64,000 nt of DNA from Sphingomonas azotifigens NBRC 15497 (GCF_002091475.1 NZ_BCTR01000004.1:27066-91065); one strand, 5' to 3'. Numbered from the stretch's first letter, positions 28,097-37,822 are shown. Notes: generated by a model from the sequence alone, not told the origin. Translations and numbers: made by a program.

Positions 28097-28206
28097 CCAT
28101 TGGTCTCGCCCGAACCTTGCGGCTCCACCTGCGCCATGGCCTCTCGACCAAGTATGTTGACGCAAGCGCCCGGTGCGCGATGCACCGGCTGGCTACTCCC
28201 CAGATG
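28097..28206 (-). ncRNA. yybP-ykoY manganese riboswitch
   Basis: Read on the minus strand, the leader holds the conserved pieces of this class in order: GGGGAGTAGCC (from 28201), a GC hairpin (GCCGGTGC/GCACCGGGC), GTCAACATAC, a GAGCC-GCAA-GGTTC hairpin, and GCGAGACCA near 28101-28109. CGTCAT and ATGGCG close P1. Known members bind Mn2+ at the interface of two loops and turn on Mn exporters, exactly the type of gene downstream here. I am confident of the class; whether control is at transcription or translation is not settled. Confidence 0.9.
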
Positions 28207-28325
28207 ACGCGCACCGGGTAGCTGAGGCTGCACGCCTTTGCAACCCTATCCATAAGGAGCGGCGGGACGCTGCAATCGCTGCTTGGAATCGGAGGAGAAA
28301 CCCGGCTAATCCTGTACGCGTGCCG

Positions 28326-29045
28326 ATGCTTCACGCCCTCGCCAATCCGGCGCGCTTCCTCAAGATCGCCCGGCCGCTGACGCCGGCCCTGTTCTGGGCA
28401 GGCATGGCGCTGACGCTGTTCGGCGCCTGGGCGGGCCTTACCCAGACGCCCGCCGACTATCTGCAGAAGGATAGCGTCCGCATCCTCTACATCCATGTGC
28501 CGACTGCCTGGCTTGGCATGGGCGGGTGGAGCGGGCTGGCGGCGGCGTGCCTCGCCTATCTGATCTGGCGGCATCCGCTGGCGATCGTCGCTGCCCGCGC
28601 GATCGCGCCGGCCGGCGCGGTGTTCGCCGCTCTGTGCCTGATCACCGGCTCGATCTGGGGGCGCCCGACCTGGGGCACCTGGTGGGAATGGGACGGGCGG
28701 CTGACCAGCATGCTACTGCTCTTCTTCGTGTATATCGCGTGGATCGCGCTCGCCCGCGCCGATGCCGAGCGAAGCGGCGACGGACGCATTCCGGCGCTGT
28801 TCGGCGTCGCGGGAACGGTGCTATTGCCTATCATTCGCTATTCGGTGGTGTGGTGGAACACGCTGCACCAGGGCGAGAGCATCGGACTTACCCGCAGCAG
28901 CATCGATGCCTCGATGCTCTGGCCGCTATGGTTCACGCTTTCCGGCTTCAGCCTGTTGTTCGGCGCGATCGTGCTGATGCGGATGCGGGCGCTGCTCGCC
29001 CAGCAGAAGGTCGAGACTCGGCTTCGGCGGAGGGCGGCGCAATGA
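28326..29045 (+). CDS. ccmC: haem exporter / chaperone component CcmC
   Basis: 239 residues, six membrane segments. The tryptophan-rich haem-handling motif GTWWEWDGRLTS is present, with conserved His residues in periplasmic loops (YIHVPTAWLGM and WNTLHQGES). CcmC presents haem to CcmE. ATG 28326 is used; no good ribosome site is visible, and GTG 28320 is a near alternative. It is the first gene of a seven-gene cytochrome c maturation operon; ccmA and ccmB are not adjacent, since the preceding gene is the divergent transporter. Confidence 0.95.
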   Translation: MLHALANPARFLKIARPLTPALFWAGMALTLFGAWAGLTQTPADYLQKDSVRILYIHVPTAWLGMGGWSGLAAACLAYLIWRHPLAIVAARAIAPAGAVFAALCLITGSIWGRPTWGTWWEWDGRLTSMLLLFFVYIAWIALARADAERSGDGRIPALFGVAGTVLLPIIRYSVVWWNTLHQGESIGLTRSSIDASMLWPLWFTLSGFSLLFGAIVLMRMRALLAQQKVETRLRRRAAQ

Positions 29046-29173
29046 ACCATTGGTGGTTCGTGACGGCTGCCTATGTGGTGGCGGCAATCGGCACGGGTGG
29101 TCTTGCAGCCGCCAGCTGGCGGGCGATGCGTCGTGCCGAAGCGGCGGCCGAAGCGCTGGGGCGGCGGCGGTGA
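29042..29173 (+). CDS. ccmD: CcmD-like small membrane protein
   Basis: 43 residues with one N-terminal membrane helix (HWWFVTAAYVVAAIGTGGL) and a basic cytoplasmic tail (RAMRRAEAAAEALGRRR), the usual form of CcmD. It overlaps ccmC by ATGA and ccmE by GTGA, so its place between the two supports the call more than its sequence does. CcmD helps release haem-loaded CcmE from CcmABC. Confidence 0.85.
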   Translation: MNHWWFVTAAYVVAAIGTGGLAAASWRAMRRAEAAAEALGRRR

Positions 29174-29604
29174 AGGCCAAGCATCAACGGCTGACGCTCG
29201 CCTTGCTGGCGGTGGCGGCGATCCTTGGCGCGGCGCTGCTGGCGCTCTCCGCCCTCAAGGACCAGGCGGCGTTCTTCTATGCCCCCGGCGACGTGGCGGG
29301 CAGGCCGTTGCCGGTCGGCAAGGCGGTGCGGCTGGGCGGGATGGTCGAGAAGGGCTCGCTCGTCCGCGCGCAAGACGGCGTGTCGATCGCCTTCAAGGTT
29401 ACCGATGGAAAGGATGTGGTGCCGGTGCGCTTCCGCGGCGTGACGCCGGACCTGTTCCGCGAAGGGTCGGGCGTGGTCGCCGAGGGGCAGTTCCAGCCCG
29501 ATGGCAGCTTCACTGCCGACAATCTGCTCGCCAAGCACGACGAGCGCTACATGCCGCCCCAGATGGCGGGGAAGATGCACAAGAGCGAGTCGCTGGAGCA
29601 ATGA
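29170..29604 (+). CDS. ccmE: periplasmic haem chaperone CcmE
   Basis: 144 residues from GTG 29170. One N-terminal membrane anchor (LTLALLAVAAILGAALLALS) is followed by an OB-fold beta-barrel. The covalent haem-binding site is His123 with Tyr127 in AKHDERYMPP. It carries haem from CcmC to the CcmF/H ligase. The starts and stops overlap with ccmD and ccmF. Confidence 0.97.
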   Translation: MKAKHQRLTLALLAVAAILGAALLALSALKDQAAFFYAPGDVAGRPLPVGKAVRLGGMVEKGSLVRAQDGVSIAFKVTDGKDVVPVRFRGVTPDLFREGSGVVAEGQFQPDGSFTADNLLAKHDERYMPPQMAGKMHKSESLEQ

Positions 29605-31529
29605 TCGCCGAAGCCGGGCTCGCGGCGCTGTGGCTCGCCACCGCCTTTGCCATCGCGCAGCTGATGCTCGGCGCCGCCGCGGCGCGCGCTGTCGATCCGG
29701 TGGTATTGCTGCCCGGCGTGCGCAGGATCGCGCTGGTCCAGGCGCTGTTCGCACTGCTCGCCTTCCTGATTCTGATCTGGCTGTTCGTCACCTCGGACAT
29801 GTCGGTGCTGCTGGTGGCGGAGAACAGCCATTCGCAGAAGCCGATGCTCTACAAGGTCGCCGGCGCCTGGGGTAACCATGAGGGCTCGATGCTGCTCTGG
29901 GTGACCGTGCTGGCGGTCGCCGGGGCGGGCGTCGCGCTGTTCGAGCGACGGCTGGTGGCGGAGACGCTATCGGCGACGCTGGCCGCACAGGCTGCGATCG
30001 CGATCGGCTTCTATGCCTTCCTCGCCTTCGCCTCGAACCCCTTTGCGCGGCTCAACCCCGCGCCGGCGGACGGACAGGGGCTCAACCCGCTGCTGCAGGA
30101 CCCCGGCCTCGCCTTCCATCCGCCGACGCTCTACCTCGGCTATGTCGGCCTCTCGGTGGCGTTCAGCTTCGCCGTCGCGGCGCTCTTGATGCGCGATGTC
30201 GGCCCGGCCTTTGCCAAGGCGATGCGGCCCTGGGTGCTGGCTGCCTGGATCTTCCTGACGATCGGCATCACCGCCGGCAGCTACTGGGCCTATTATGAAC
30301 TCGGCTGGGGCGGCTGGTGGTTCTGGGACCCGGTGGAGAACGCCTCGCTGATGCCCTGGCTGGCAGCGACCGCGCTGCTCCATTCGGTCAACGTGCTGGC
30401 GACCCGCGACGGCTTGCGCGCCTGGACGCTGATGCTGGCCGTGGTCGCCTTTTCGATGTCGATGGTCGGGACCTTCCTGGTCCGCTCGGGCATCCTGGTC
30501 AGCGTCCATGCCTTTGCGGTGGACCCGACGCGCGGCAGCTTCCTGCTCGCGCTGCTGGGCCTCTATATCGGCGGCGCGCTGGCGCTGTTCGGCGCGCGGG
30601 TCGGCACGGTGACGCAGGGTGCGACCTTCCAGCTGGTCAGCCGCGAGGCGGCGCTGGTGCTCAACAACCTGCTGCTCAGCGTGATTCTGGGCGTGGTGCT
30701 GATCGGCACGCTCTACCCGCTGGTGGCGCAGGCGATGGGCGTGCAGCTCTCGATCGGCGCACCCTTCTTCGAGAAGACGGCGGTGCCGATCGCACTGTTC
30801 CTGGTCGCAGGCACGGCGGCGGGGCCGCTGCTGCGCTGGCGCAAGGACTCGGCGCAGGCGCTGCTCAGCCGCCTCACCATTCCTGTGGCGATCACCGGCG
30901 TGACCTTTGCGCTGTTCTTCGCGATGACCGGCTTCGCCTCGCCGATTGCGGTGCTGGTGCTGGCGCTCGCCTTCGGGCTGGCCGCCGCGAGCATCGCGCC
31001 CTTGTGGAAGCGCAAGCTGCGCCGCACCCCGCTGCCGATCTACGGCATGGTCGTCGCGCATCTTGGCATCGCGGTGAGCCTGGCCGGCATGGCGGCGGAT
31101 ACGCTGTTCAAGCAGGAGCGGCTGGCGGCGGTGGCGATCGGCGACAACCTCGCCGTCGGCCCCTTCAAGGTGACCCTGGCCGAGGTCCGCCCCACGGTCG
31201 GCCCGAACTGGTCGGCGATGGAAGCGCGGCTGCAGGTCCAGCGCGGGGCCGGTGCGCCGTTCGAGCTGCTCCCCCAGCAACGCTTCTTCGCCAATCCGCC
31301 GACCAACACCAGCGAGACCGCGATCGCGACGCTGTGGGACGGGCAGGTCTACACCGTACTCGGCGCCTCGGATGCGTCGGGGCGCTGGCAACTGCGCCTG
31401 TGGTGGAAGCCTTTCGTCACGCTGATCTGGGCGGGCGGCGGGCTGATCGCGCTCGGCGGCATGCTTTCGCTGCTCGGCCGGGTGCTGCGGGGCCGCCGCG
31501 ATGCGCGGGCGCAGGAGGAATGGGCATGA
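29601..31529 (+). CDS. ccmF: haem lyase subunit CcmF
   Basis: 642 residues with about 15 membrane segments. The WWD motif WGGWWFWDPVENASLMPW and His-bearing loops (GNHEGSMLLW, HPPTLYLGYVG) bind haem during its attachment to apocytochrome CXXCH motifs. ATG 29601 overlaps the ccmE stop by 4 bases. It works with CcmH and the CcmI-like protein encoded downstream. Confidence 0.97.
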   Translation: MIAEAGLAALWLATAFAIAQLMLGAAAARAVDPVVLLPGVRRIALVQALFALLAFLILIWLFVTSDMSVLLVAENSHSQKPMLYKVAGAWGNHEGSMLLWVTVLAVAGAGVALFERRLVAETLSATLAAQAAIAIGFYAFLAFASNPFARLNPAPADGQGLNPLLQDPGLAFHPPTLYLGYVGLSVAFSFAVAALLMRDVGPAFAKAMRPWVLAAWIFLTIGITAGSYWAYYELGWGGWWFWDPVENASLMPWLAATALLHSVNVLATRDGLRAWTLMLAVVAFSMSMVGTFLVRSGILVSVHAFAVDPTRGSFLLALLGLYIGGALALFGARVGTVTQGATFQLVSREAALVLNNLLLSVILGVVLIGTLYPLVAQAMGVQLSIGAPFFEKTAVPIALFLVAGTAAGPLLRWRKDSAQALLSRLTIPVAITGVTFALFFAMTGFASPIAVLVLALAFGLAAASIAPLWKRKLRRTPLPIYGMVVAHLGIAVSLAGMAADTLFKQERLAAVAIGDNLAVGPFKVTLAEVRPTVGPNWSAMEARLQVQRGAGAPFELLPQQRFFANPPTNTSETAIATLWDGQVYTVLGASDASGRWQLRLWWKPFVTLIWAGGGLIALGGMLSLLGRVLRGRRDARAQEEWA

Positions 31530-32053
31530 AGAAGCTGCTGATCTGGCTGCCGCTCGCGCTGTTCCTGCTCGTCTTCGCGCTGGTGGTGAACGGCATGATC
31601 GAGCCAAGCGACCGGCTCGTCCGCTCGGCGATGGTCGGCAAGCCCCTGCCGGACCTGCGCCTTTCCCCGATCCTCGCCGACAAGCCCGGCATTGACACCA
31701 GCGACTGGCCCAAGGGCAAGCCGCGGCTGCTCAACGTGTTCGCCAGCTGGTGCATCCCCTGCGTCGCCGAGGCGCCGCAACTGCTCAAGCTCCGCAAGGC
31801 TGGCGCCGAGATCGACGCAATTGCCGTGCGCGATTCTACGCCCGATGTGCAGGCGTTCCTCGCGCGCAACGGCGATCCCTATAGCCGGATCGGCGACGAT
31901 CATGCGATGCGCGCGCAGCTGGCGCTCGGCTCGTCCGGCGTGCCCGAGACCTTCGTGATCGATTCCCGCGGCGTGATCGTCGACCAGCATATCGGCGACG
32001 TTCGTGCCGAGGACGTGCCGAAGCTGCTTGCCGCGCTGGAGAAGGCAAAGTGA
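31526..32053 (+). CDS. ccmG: thiol:disulfide oxidoreductase CcmG (DsbE)
   Basis: 175 residues: an N-terminal membrane anchor (LLIWLPLALFLLVFALVV), then a thioredoxin fold with the redox pair Cys76-Cys79 in ASWCIPC. It reduces the cysteine pair of apocytochrome c or of CcmH in the periplasm. ATG 31526 overlaps the ccmF stop by 4 bases, and its own stop overlaps the start of ccmH. Confidence 0.96.
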   Translation: MKKLLIWLPLALFLLVFALVVNGMIEPSDRLVRSAMVGKPLPDLRLSPILADKPGIDTSDWPKGKPRLLNVFASWCIPCVAEAPQLLKLRKAGAEIDAIAVRDSTPDVQAFLARNGDPYSRIGDDHAMRAQLALGSSGVPETFVIDSRGVIVDQHIGDVRAEDVPKLLAALEKAK

Positions 32054-32457
32054 GGCGCGCGGTCGCCGTCTTCGCGCTGTTGCTGGCCGGTAGCGCGCAG
32101 GCGGATTCCAGCGTGCCGCCATCCCCGCTCGCCTACACCCAACTGGCGGATCCCGATCAGGAAGCGCAGGCCAAGGCGCTGATGGAGACGCTGCGTTGCC
32201 TCGTCTGCCAGGGCCAGAGCATCGCCGACAGCGACGCAGACATGGCGGGCGAGATGCGCGCGCTGGTCCGCCAGCGGATCTCGGCAGGCGAGCGGCCCGA
32301 GCAGGTCCGTAGCTGGCTGGTGGAGCGCTATGGCGACTATGTCACCTATGACCCGCCGCTCAGCTGGGTGACCGCGCCCTTGTGGATCGCGCCGCTGGTG
32401 CTGCTTGGCATCGGGCTGCTGATCGCGCGCCGCCTGTTTAAGGGGAAGGCCGCATGA
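32050..32457 (+). CDS. ccmH: cytochrome c maturation protein CcmH (CycL)
   Basis: 135 residues from GTG 32050. A signal peptide or anchor (AVAVFALLLAGSAQA) is followed by a three-helix domain with the LRCLVCQGQS motif (Cys50, Cys53), and a C-terminal membrane helix (LWIAPLVLLGIGLLIA). It holds apocytochrome c for CcmF and is reduced by CcmG. Confidence 0.96.
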   Translation: MRRAVAVFALLLAGSAQADSSVPPSPLAYTQLADPDQEAQAKALMETLRCLVCQGQSIADSDADMAGEMRALVRQRISAGERPEQVRSWLVERYGDYVTYDPPLSWVTAPLWIAPLVLLGIGLLIARRLFKGKAA

Positions 32458-33107
32458 TGGGCTGGGTGGTCTTCGGCGCCTTTGCGCTGCTGATACTTGC
32501 GCTATTGCTACTCATTCGCTTCCCAAGGCGGCTTTGGACGCTGCCGGCAATGGCGATCATGCTCGCCGGTGCCGGCTATGCGTGGCAGGGACAGCCTGTG
32601 CTGCCGGACCATCCGGTGGAAGGCGTCGCCAACGTCCGTCCGCTCGATCCGGACCTGATCGCGGTACGGGAGGGGCTCTTCGGTCGCTTCAACTTCGACT
32701 ACAGCTATTTCATGGCCGCCGATGCGATGACGCGTGCCGGCGCTCCCCAGCTTGCCGCGACCGTGATGCTGGGAGCGGTGCGCAAGGCGCCCGGCGATCC
32801 GGGACTATGGGCGGGGCTGGGTCTTGCGATGGCAGAGCATGACGGCGATCAGCTCTCGCCGGCGGCGCGCTACGCCTTCGCCAAGGCGGCGGAGTTGAAC
32901 CCGAACCATCCGGGGCCGCCCTTCTACCAAGGCATCGTGTTGGCGCGGTCGGGTGATCTCGATGCGGCGCGTCGCGAATGGGGCAAGGCGCTGCAGCTGC
33001 TGCCCAAGGATGCGAGCTATCGCGACGACCTGGTCAAGGTGATGCTCAAGCTCGATCCGGGGCTGGCCGAAGCGGCGCGACAGATGCCCGCCGCTCCGGC
33101 CAAGTAA
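32454..33107 (+). CDS. CcmI-like TPR protein of the cytochrome c maturation operon
   Basis: 217 residues: two N-terminal membrane segments, then a periplasmic domain with tetratricopeptide-like repeats (LAATVMLGAVRKAPGDPGLWAG, AARYAFAKAAELNPNHPGP, LDAARREWGKALQLLPKD). Last gene of the operon with 4-base overlap, matching CcmI/CycH, which delivers apocytochrome c to the ligase. It is shorter than E. coli or Rhodobacter CcmI. Confidence 0.88.
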   Translation: MMGWVVFGAFALLILALLLLIRFPRRLWTLPAMAIMLAGAGYAWQGQPVLPDHPVEGVANVRPLDPDLIAVREGLFGRFNFDYSYFMAADAMTRAGAPQLAATVMLGAVRKAPGDPGLWAGLGLAMAEHDGDQLSPAARYAFAKAAELNPNHPGPPFYQGIVLARSGDLDAARREWGKALQLLPKDASYRDDLVKVMLKLDPGLAEAARQMPAAPAK

Positions 33108-33111
33108 CCGC

Positions 33112-34218
33112 TCAGCCTGCCCAGGCTTCAAACGGCAGATCGAGCGCGTCGGCCACCGCCTGGTGGCGGATCTTGCCGCCCGAGACGTTGAGGCCGTTGG
33201 CGAGGTGGCGGTCGGCCCGCATCGCCGCTTCCGCGCCGTGATTGGCCAGCTTCAGCACGAACGGCAGCGTCGCGTTGTTGAGCGCGAAGGCCGAGGTACG
33301 GGCAACCGCGCCAGGCATGTTGGCGACGCAATAATGGATCACGCCGTCGATCTCGAAGACGGGATCGTCATGGGTGGTCGCACGGCTGGTCTCGAAGCAG
33401 CCGCCCTGGTCGATCGCGATATCGACCAGCACCGAGCCGCGCATCATCGTCTTGAGCATGTCGCGGGTGACGAGCTTCGGCGCCGCCGCGCCCGGCACCA
33501 GCACCGCGCCGATCACCACCTGCGAGGTGCGGACCGCCTCTGCAATGGCGGCCTTGCTGGCATAGGCGGTCTTGATCTGGCTGCCGAAATGCATGTCGAG
33601 CTCGGCCAGGCGCTCGTTGTTGATGTCGTAGATGGTCACATCGGCGCGCTGGCCGGTCGCCATCTGCGCGGCATTGATGCCCGAGACGCCACCGCCGAGG
33701 ATCGCGACCTTGCACGGCGCCACGCCCGGCACGCCGCCGAGCAGCTCGCCGCGACCGCCCTGTTCCTTCTCGAGATAGTGCGAGGCGACCTGGACCGACA
33801 TGCGGCCGGCGACTTCGCTCATCGGCTTGAGCAGGGGGAGGGCGCCCGAGTTGGAGGTCACCGTCTCATAGGCGATGCAGGTCGCGCCCGAGGCGATCAG
33901 CCCCTCGGCCTGCGGCTTGTCGGCGGCGAGGTGAAGATAGGTGAACAGCAGGTGGCGCGGCTCGAGCAGCGCGATTTCCTGCGCCTGCGGCTCCTTCACC
34001 TTCACGATCATGTCCGACTGGGCGAACACCGTCTTGGCATCGGGCGCGATCTGCGCGCCGACCGCGGTATAGGCCGCATCGTCGAAATCGATGCCCATGC
34101 CGGCCTGCGTCTCGACCAGCACGCTGTGCCCGGCATGCACCAGCTCGGCCACCGAGGCAGGGGTCAGGCCGACGCGGTATTCGTGATTCTTGATTTCCTT
34201 GGGAACGCCGATGCGCAT
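33112..34218 (-). CDS. ald: alanine dehydrogenase
   Basis: 368 residues, the normal length. It starts [20 protein letters not shown]. The substrate residues lie in the [10 protein letters not shown] and LFTYLHLA segments (a Lys and a His), and the NAD-binding fold begins [18 protein letters not shown]. It converts alanine to pyruvate and ammonia, or the reverse. ATG 34218 has GGAG 8 bases upstream. Divergent from an Lrp/AsnC regulator with 134 bases between, an arrangement also known for mycobacterial AldR and ald. The stop lies 4 bases from the end of the ccm operon, converging on it. Confidence 0.96.
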   Translation of the reverse strand: MRIGVPKEIKNHEYRVGLTPASVAELVHAGHSVLVETQAGMGIDFDDAAYTAVGAQIAPDAKTVFAQSDMIVKVKEPQAQEIALLEPRHLLFTYLHLAADKPQAEGLIASGATCIAYETVTSNSGALPLLKPMSEVAGRMSVQVASHYLEKEQGGRGELLGGVPGVAPCKVAILGGGVSGINAAQMATGQRADVTIYDINNERLAELDMHFGSQIKTAYASKAAIAEAVRTSQVVIGAVLVPGAAAPKLVTRDMLKTMMRGSVLVDIAIDQGGCFETSRATTHDDPVFEIDGVIHYCVANMPGAVARTSAFALNNATLPFVLKLANHGAEAAMRADRHLANGLNVSGGKIRHQAVADALDLPFEAWAG

Positions 34219-34337
34219 GGGAACTCTCCTGATGTTGATGCTGCTTTTTATCGCAGATGAGGGGCGCAAATCCCTGCAAAGCGCATGGGCGCGAGCGCGC
34301 GTCTATGCATGTATCTTGCGCGTGTGGGCATGTTGCG

Positions 34338-34350
34338 CGCATTTTATGCG
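34338..34350. promoter_or_regulatory. palindrome next to the Lrp-type regulator start (candidate operator)
   Basis: CGCAT-TTT-ATGCG is a perfect inverted repeat with an AT centre, ending 2 bases before the ATG of the Lrp/AsnC gene and 120 bases from the ald start. Lrp/AsnC proteins bind such sites, so autoregulation is plausible. Its position leaves no room for a ribosome site. Confidence 0.4.
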
Positions 34351-34352
34351 AT

Positions 34353-34823
34353 ATGGATCGAATCGACACAGCAATTCTCAAGCTGCTCGCGGCGGACGCG
34401 CGTGCGCCGGTCAGCCAGGTGGCAGCGGCGGTGGGGCTGTCGCAATCCGCCTGCACCCGACGCATCCAGGCGCTGGAGGCGAACCGCCTGCTGCGCGGCT
34501 ATGGCGCGCGGCTGGACCATCGTCGCCTGGGCTTCCGCGTCACCGCCCTGGTCGACATTACCCTCGGCACGCAGGTGGAGGAGGATCTCGCCCAGTTCGA
34601 GGCGGCGGTGGGGAAGATCGACGGGGTGGTCGAATGCGCGCTGGTCTCGGGCGGGCAGGATTACCGGCTGAAGATCCTGTGTCGCGATCTTGACGATTAT
34701 GAGCGGCTGCACCGGGAACATCTCGGCCGATTGCCCGGCGTCGTGACGATCAACAGCAGCTTCGTGCTCCGCGAGGTGCCGACGCGCGGCGAGGGCGACG
34801 CCTTGTTCGGCGGCCCGCGATGA
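34353..34823 (+). CDS. Lrp/AsnC-family transcriptional regulator
   Basis: 156 residues. The N-terminal helix-turn-helix begins [20 protein letters not shown] and continues [20 protein letters not shown]; the C-terminal RAM effector domain has [20 protein letters not shown]. It probably senses an amino acid and controls the divergent ald gene. ATG 34353 is chosen because the family's N-terminus begins there; an earlier ORF start at 34257 is rejected. There is no ribosome site, so the message may be leaderless or the true start may differ by a few codons. Confidence 0.9.
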   Translation: MDRIDTAILKLLAADARAPVSQVAAAVGLSQSACTRRIQALEANRLLRGYGARLDHRRLGFRVTALVDITLGTQVEEDLAQFEAAVGKIDGVVECALVSGGQDYRLKILCRDLDDYERLHREHLGRLPGVVTINSSFVLREVPTRGEGDALFGGPR

Positions 34824-34881
34824 CTATCTTCGCCATTCCGGAACGGTCCGCGCGCTGGCGCGTCTAGCCGCCTGGACACGC

Positions 34882-36921
34882 TTGTTGATAGGGCATGTTG
34901 CACATGCTAACGGCCCGCATCCTGATGATGACGAGAACACAGGTCACTATGGCCAGGTCGGTTCGCACCTCTCAGCGTCAGTCGCAACGGTGAACACCGC
35001 CGCGACCGGAGACGCTGCCGCGCTCCTCCCCGATTCGGAACCGCATGGTGCCCATGGCCACGGCCAGGACCCCACATGGAAGCTCGCGCTCGGTGCCATC
35101 GGCATCGTGTTCGGCGACATCGGTACCAGCCCGCTCTACGCGTTCCGCGAAACCTTCGCCAACGAGCATCACGAACTGCCGCTCGATACGCCGCACGTGC
35201 TGGGCGCGATCAGCCTGATGTTCTGGTCGATGATGGTCGTGGTGACGCTGAAATACGTCACCATCATCATGCGCGCGGACAACAAGGGCGAGGGCGGCAG
35301 CCTGGCGCTGCTGGCGCTGATCTCCGGCCGGGGCGGCCAGCGCCGCTGGACCCAGGGCATCGTGCTGCTCGGCGTGTTCGCCACCGCCTTGTTCTACGGC
35401 GATTCGATGATCACCCCAGCCGTCTCGGTGCTGTCGGCGGTCGAGGGTCTTGCCGTGGCGGCGCCCGGCTTCCACCGGCTGGTGGTGCCGATCGCGGTGG
35501 TGATCCTGGTCATGCTGTTCTCGATCCAGCGCACCGGCACCTCGCGAGTCGGCACGTTCTTTGGGCCGGTGATGATGGTCTATTTCCTCGTCATCGCGAC
35601 GCTGGGCGTGTTCAGCCTGGTTCAGACGCCGTACGTCCTGCAGGCGCTGTCGCCGCACCATGCGGTCCATTTCTTCATGCTCGATCCGCTGCGCGCCTTC
35701 CTGGCGCTGGGTTCAATCGTGCTGGCGGTGACCGGTGCCGAAGCGCTCTACGCCGATATGGGCCATTTCGGCCGCAATCCGATCCGCATCTCGTGGCTGT
35801 GGTTCGTACTGCCGGCGCTGATGATGAACTATATGGGGCAGGGCGCGCTGTTGATCCGCGACGCCGAGGCACTGCGCAGCCCCTTCTACTTGCTTGCGCC
35901 CGAAGCGTTGCGGCTGCCGCTGGTGTTCGTCGCCACCGCCGCCGCGATCATCGCCAGCCAGGCGGTAATCTCCGGCGCCTTCTCGGTTACCCAGCAGGCG
36001 ATCCAGCTCGGCTTCGTGCCGCGCCTGCGCATCGACCATACCAGCGCAGCGACGGCGGGGCAGATCTACATCCCGGTGATAAACTGGGCGCTGATGCTGA
36101 TGGTGATCCTGCTGGTGCTCACCTTCCAGACGTCGTCCAATCTTACCGCAGCCTATGGCATCGCCGTCACCGGCGCGATGCTGATCGACAATTGCCTGCT
36201 GGCGGTGGTGCTGTTCAACCTGTGGCACTGGAAGAAGCGCTATGCGATCCCGCTGCTGATGGTCTTCTTCCTGGTCGACTTCGCCTATTTCACCGCAAAC
36301 CTCACCAAGGTGCCCGATGGCGGCTGGTTCCCGCTGATGGTCGGCTTCATCGTCTTCACGCTGCTGACCACCTGGGCGAAGGGCCGCAAGCTGATGATCG
36401 CGCGGCTGCGCGAAAGCGCGATGCCGATCCAGATCTTCATCGAATCGGCCGCCAACGCCGCCACCCGCGTGCGCGGCACGGCGGTGTTCATGACCTCGAC
36501 GCCGGACGGCGTGCCGCACGCGCTGCTCCACAACCTCAAGCACAACAAGGTGCTGCACGACCGGGTGATCCTGCTGACCGTCAAGATCAGCGACGTGCCC
36601 TATGTCCCGGAGGACAAGCGGTTGGTGGTGGAGGACCTCGGCAAGGGCTTCCACCGCATGATCCTCTATTACGGCTTCATGCAGGAGGCCGACGTGCCGG
36701 CGGCGCTCAAGTCGGTCGATGCCTGCGGGGCGGCGTTCAAGATGATGGAAACCAGCTTCTTCCTCGCGCGCCAGACCCTGCTGCCGTCCTCCCGGCCGGG
36801 AATGATGATCTGGCGCGAGAAGCTGTTCGCCTGGATGCTGCGCAACGCCGAAAGCGCGATGGAGTTTTTCCGCCTTCCCACCAATCGCGTGGTCGAATTG
36901 GGCAGCCAGGTGGAGATTTGA
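34882..36921 (+). CDS. kup: Kup-family potassium uptake permease
   Basis: Up to 679 residues, with about 12 membrane segments and the K+ permease signature [20 protein letters not shown] near residue 75. Others are [24 protein letters not shown] and NFFRLP-like C-terminal residues. It imports K+ with H+. The His-rich hydrophilic N-terminus ([10 protein letters not shown]) is unusual in length. The start is uncertain: TTG 34882 has no ribosome site, and GTG 34990 is an alternative (36 residues shorter). A 2'-5' RNA ligase-like gene overlaps its end. Confidence 0.92.
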   Translation: MLIGHVAHANGPHPDDDENTGHYGQVGSHLSASVATVNTAATGDAAALLPDSEPHGAHGHGQDPTWKLALGAIGIVFGDIGTSPLYAFRETFANEHHELPLDTPHVLGAISLMFWSMMVVVTLKYVTIIMRADNKGEGGSLALLALISGRGGQRRWTQGIVLLGVFATALFYGDSMITPAVSVLSAVEGLAVAAPGFHRLVVPIAVVILVMLFSIQRTGTSRVGTFFGPVMMVYFLVIATLGVFSLVQTPYVLQALSPHHAVHFFMLDPLRAFLALGSIVLAVTGAEALYADMGHFGRNPIRISWLWFVLPALMMNYMGQGALLIRDAEALRSPFYLLAPEALRLPLVFVATAAAIIASQAVISGAFSVTQQAIQLGFVPRLRIDHTSAATAGQIYIPVINWALMLMVILLVLTFQTSSNLTAAYGIAVTGAMLIDNCLLAVVLFNLWHWKKRYAIPLLMVFFLVDFAYFTANLTKVPDGGWFPLMVGFIVFTLLTTWAKGRKLMIARLRESAMPIQIFIESAANAATRVRGTAVFMTSTPDGVPHALLHNLKHNKVLHDRVILLTVKISDVPYVPEDKRLVVEDLGKGFHRMILYYGFMQEADVPAALKSVDACGAAFKMMETSFFLARQTLLPSSRPGMMIWREKLFAWMLRNAESAMEFFRLPTNRVVELGSQVEI

Positions 36922-37430
36922 GCGGAGCGCCGGCACCGCTCATCGTCACCGCGCTGTTCGGTCGGCAGGACCAGGCCTGGTTCGATTCGCTTCGCCGTGC
37001 GCATTTCCCGCCCGAGCGGAACCAGCTCGATGCCCACCTCACACTGTTTCACCACCTGCCGCCCTCGGTGGCGGAGGAGCTCCAGCATCGCCTGTCGCAG
37101 GAAACGCGCGGGGTGCGGGCCCCCAAGGCGCGGGTAAGCGGGCTGATGTCGCTGGGGCAGGGAGTCGCCTACCGGATCGAGGCGCCCGCGCTCGACGCGA
37201 TTCGCGGCGGCCTGCTGGAGGCCTTTGCGGGGCTGCTGACGCCGCAGGATGCGGGACGATGGCGGCCGCACGTGACGGTGCAGAACAAGGTTCGGCCAGT
37301 GCTGGCCAAGGCGCTGATGCGCGCGCTCGAAGCCGACTTCACGCCGAAAACCGTGGAAATAGCAGGGCTTGCCAGCTGGTGGTATCGGGGCGGCCCGTGG
37401 GAATTGCATTCCCGTCACATGTTCGCTTGA
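36918..37430 (+). CDS. 2'-5' RNA ligase / cyclic phosphodiesterase superfamily protein
   Basis: 170 residues. The two HxT/S motifs of the 2H phosphoesterase fold are present: DAHLTLFHH near residue 40 and PHVTVQN near 115. Family members join or cleave 2',5' bonds in RNA, or open cyclic nucleotides; the true role in most bacteria is unknown. TTG 36918 overlaps the kup stop (TTGA) with AGGTGG about 5 bases upstream, suggesting translational coupling. Confidence 0.85.
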   Translation: MSGAPAPLIVTALFGRQDQAWFDSLRRAHFPPERNQLDAHLTLFHHLPPSVAEELQHRLSQETRGVRAPKARVSGLMSLGQGVAYRIEAPALDAIRGGLLEAFAGLLTPQDAGRWRPHVTVQNKVRPVLAKALMRALEADFTPKTVEIAGLASWWYRGGPWELHSRHMFA

Positions 37431-37472
37431 CGGATCGCCTTCCCCGACATAGATGGCCCGCTCTCGCTTCGG

Positions 37473-37549
37473 GGCGGAGTAGCTCAGTTGGTTAGAGCAG
37501 CGGAATCATAATCCGCGTGTCGGGGGTTCAAGTCCCTCCTCCGCTACCA
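37473..37549 (+). tRNA. tRNA-Met (anticodon CAT, elongator type)
   Basis: The acceptor strand GGCGGAG (37473-37479) pairs with CTCCGCT (37539-37545) through a G-U first pair. The anticodon stem GCGGA/TCCGC encloses ATCATAA, anticodon CAT. The first pair is G-U rather than the mismatch of the initiator, so I call it elongator Met. CCA is encoded. An integrase remnant lies downstream, suggesting past use as an attachment site. Confidence 0.95.
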
Positions 37550-37642
37550 TCCCCAAGCTTCTGATTTGACCGGTAAATTTCCGAGTTGAAGAAGAGGCCT
37601 TGGGTGACGCGAGTGCGCCAGTTGGGCGTTTAGCTCGGAAAA

Positions 37643-37822
37643 TCAGCCGCTTTCGAGCTTCCGAATGGCCGATTCCGCCAGGGCGGGATCGCGGCTGAGA
37701 TAGTGCGAATCCAGGATCTGATGGACGTCGCGGAGCGAGTGGCCCGTCACCGTTCCGATCTCCGGCGGCGTCGCTCCGGCTAGCGCCAGCCGCGCGGCGT
37801 GCCTCGTTCGGTGAGCAGGATC
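37643..37822 (-). pseudogene. C-terminal remnant of a tyrosine integrase
   Basis: On the minus strand a 59-codon open stretch ends in TGA and reads HRTRHAARLALAGATPPEIG, then TVTGHSLRDVHQILDSHYL and SRDPALAESAIRKLESG. These are the C-terminal boxes of phage-type tyrosine recombinases, including the GHS and the HYL Tyr. No intact upstream part of the gene remains. It points towards tRNA-Met 94 bases away, as integrases do at tRNA attachment sites. It is therefore a leftover of a lost or decayed element. Confidence 0.8.
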
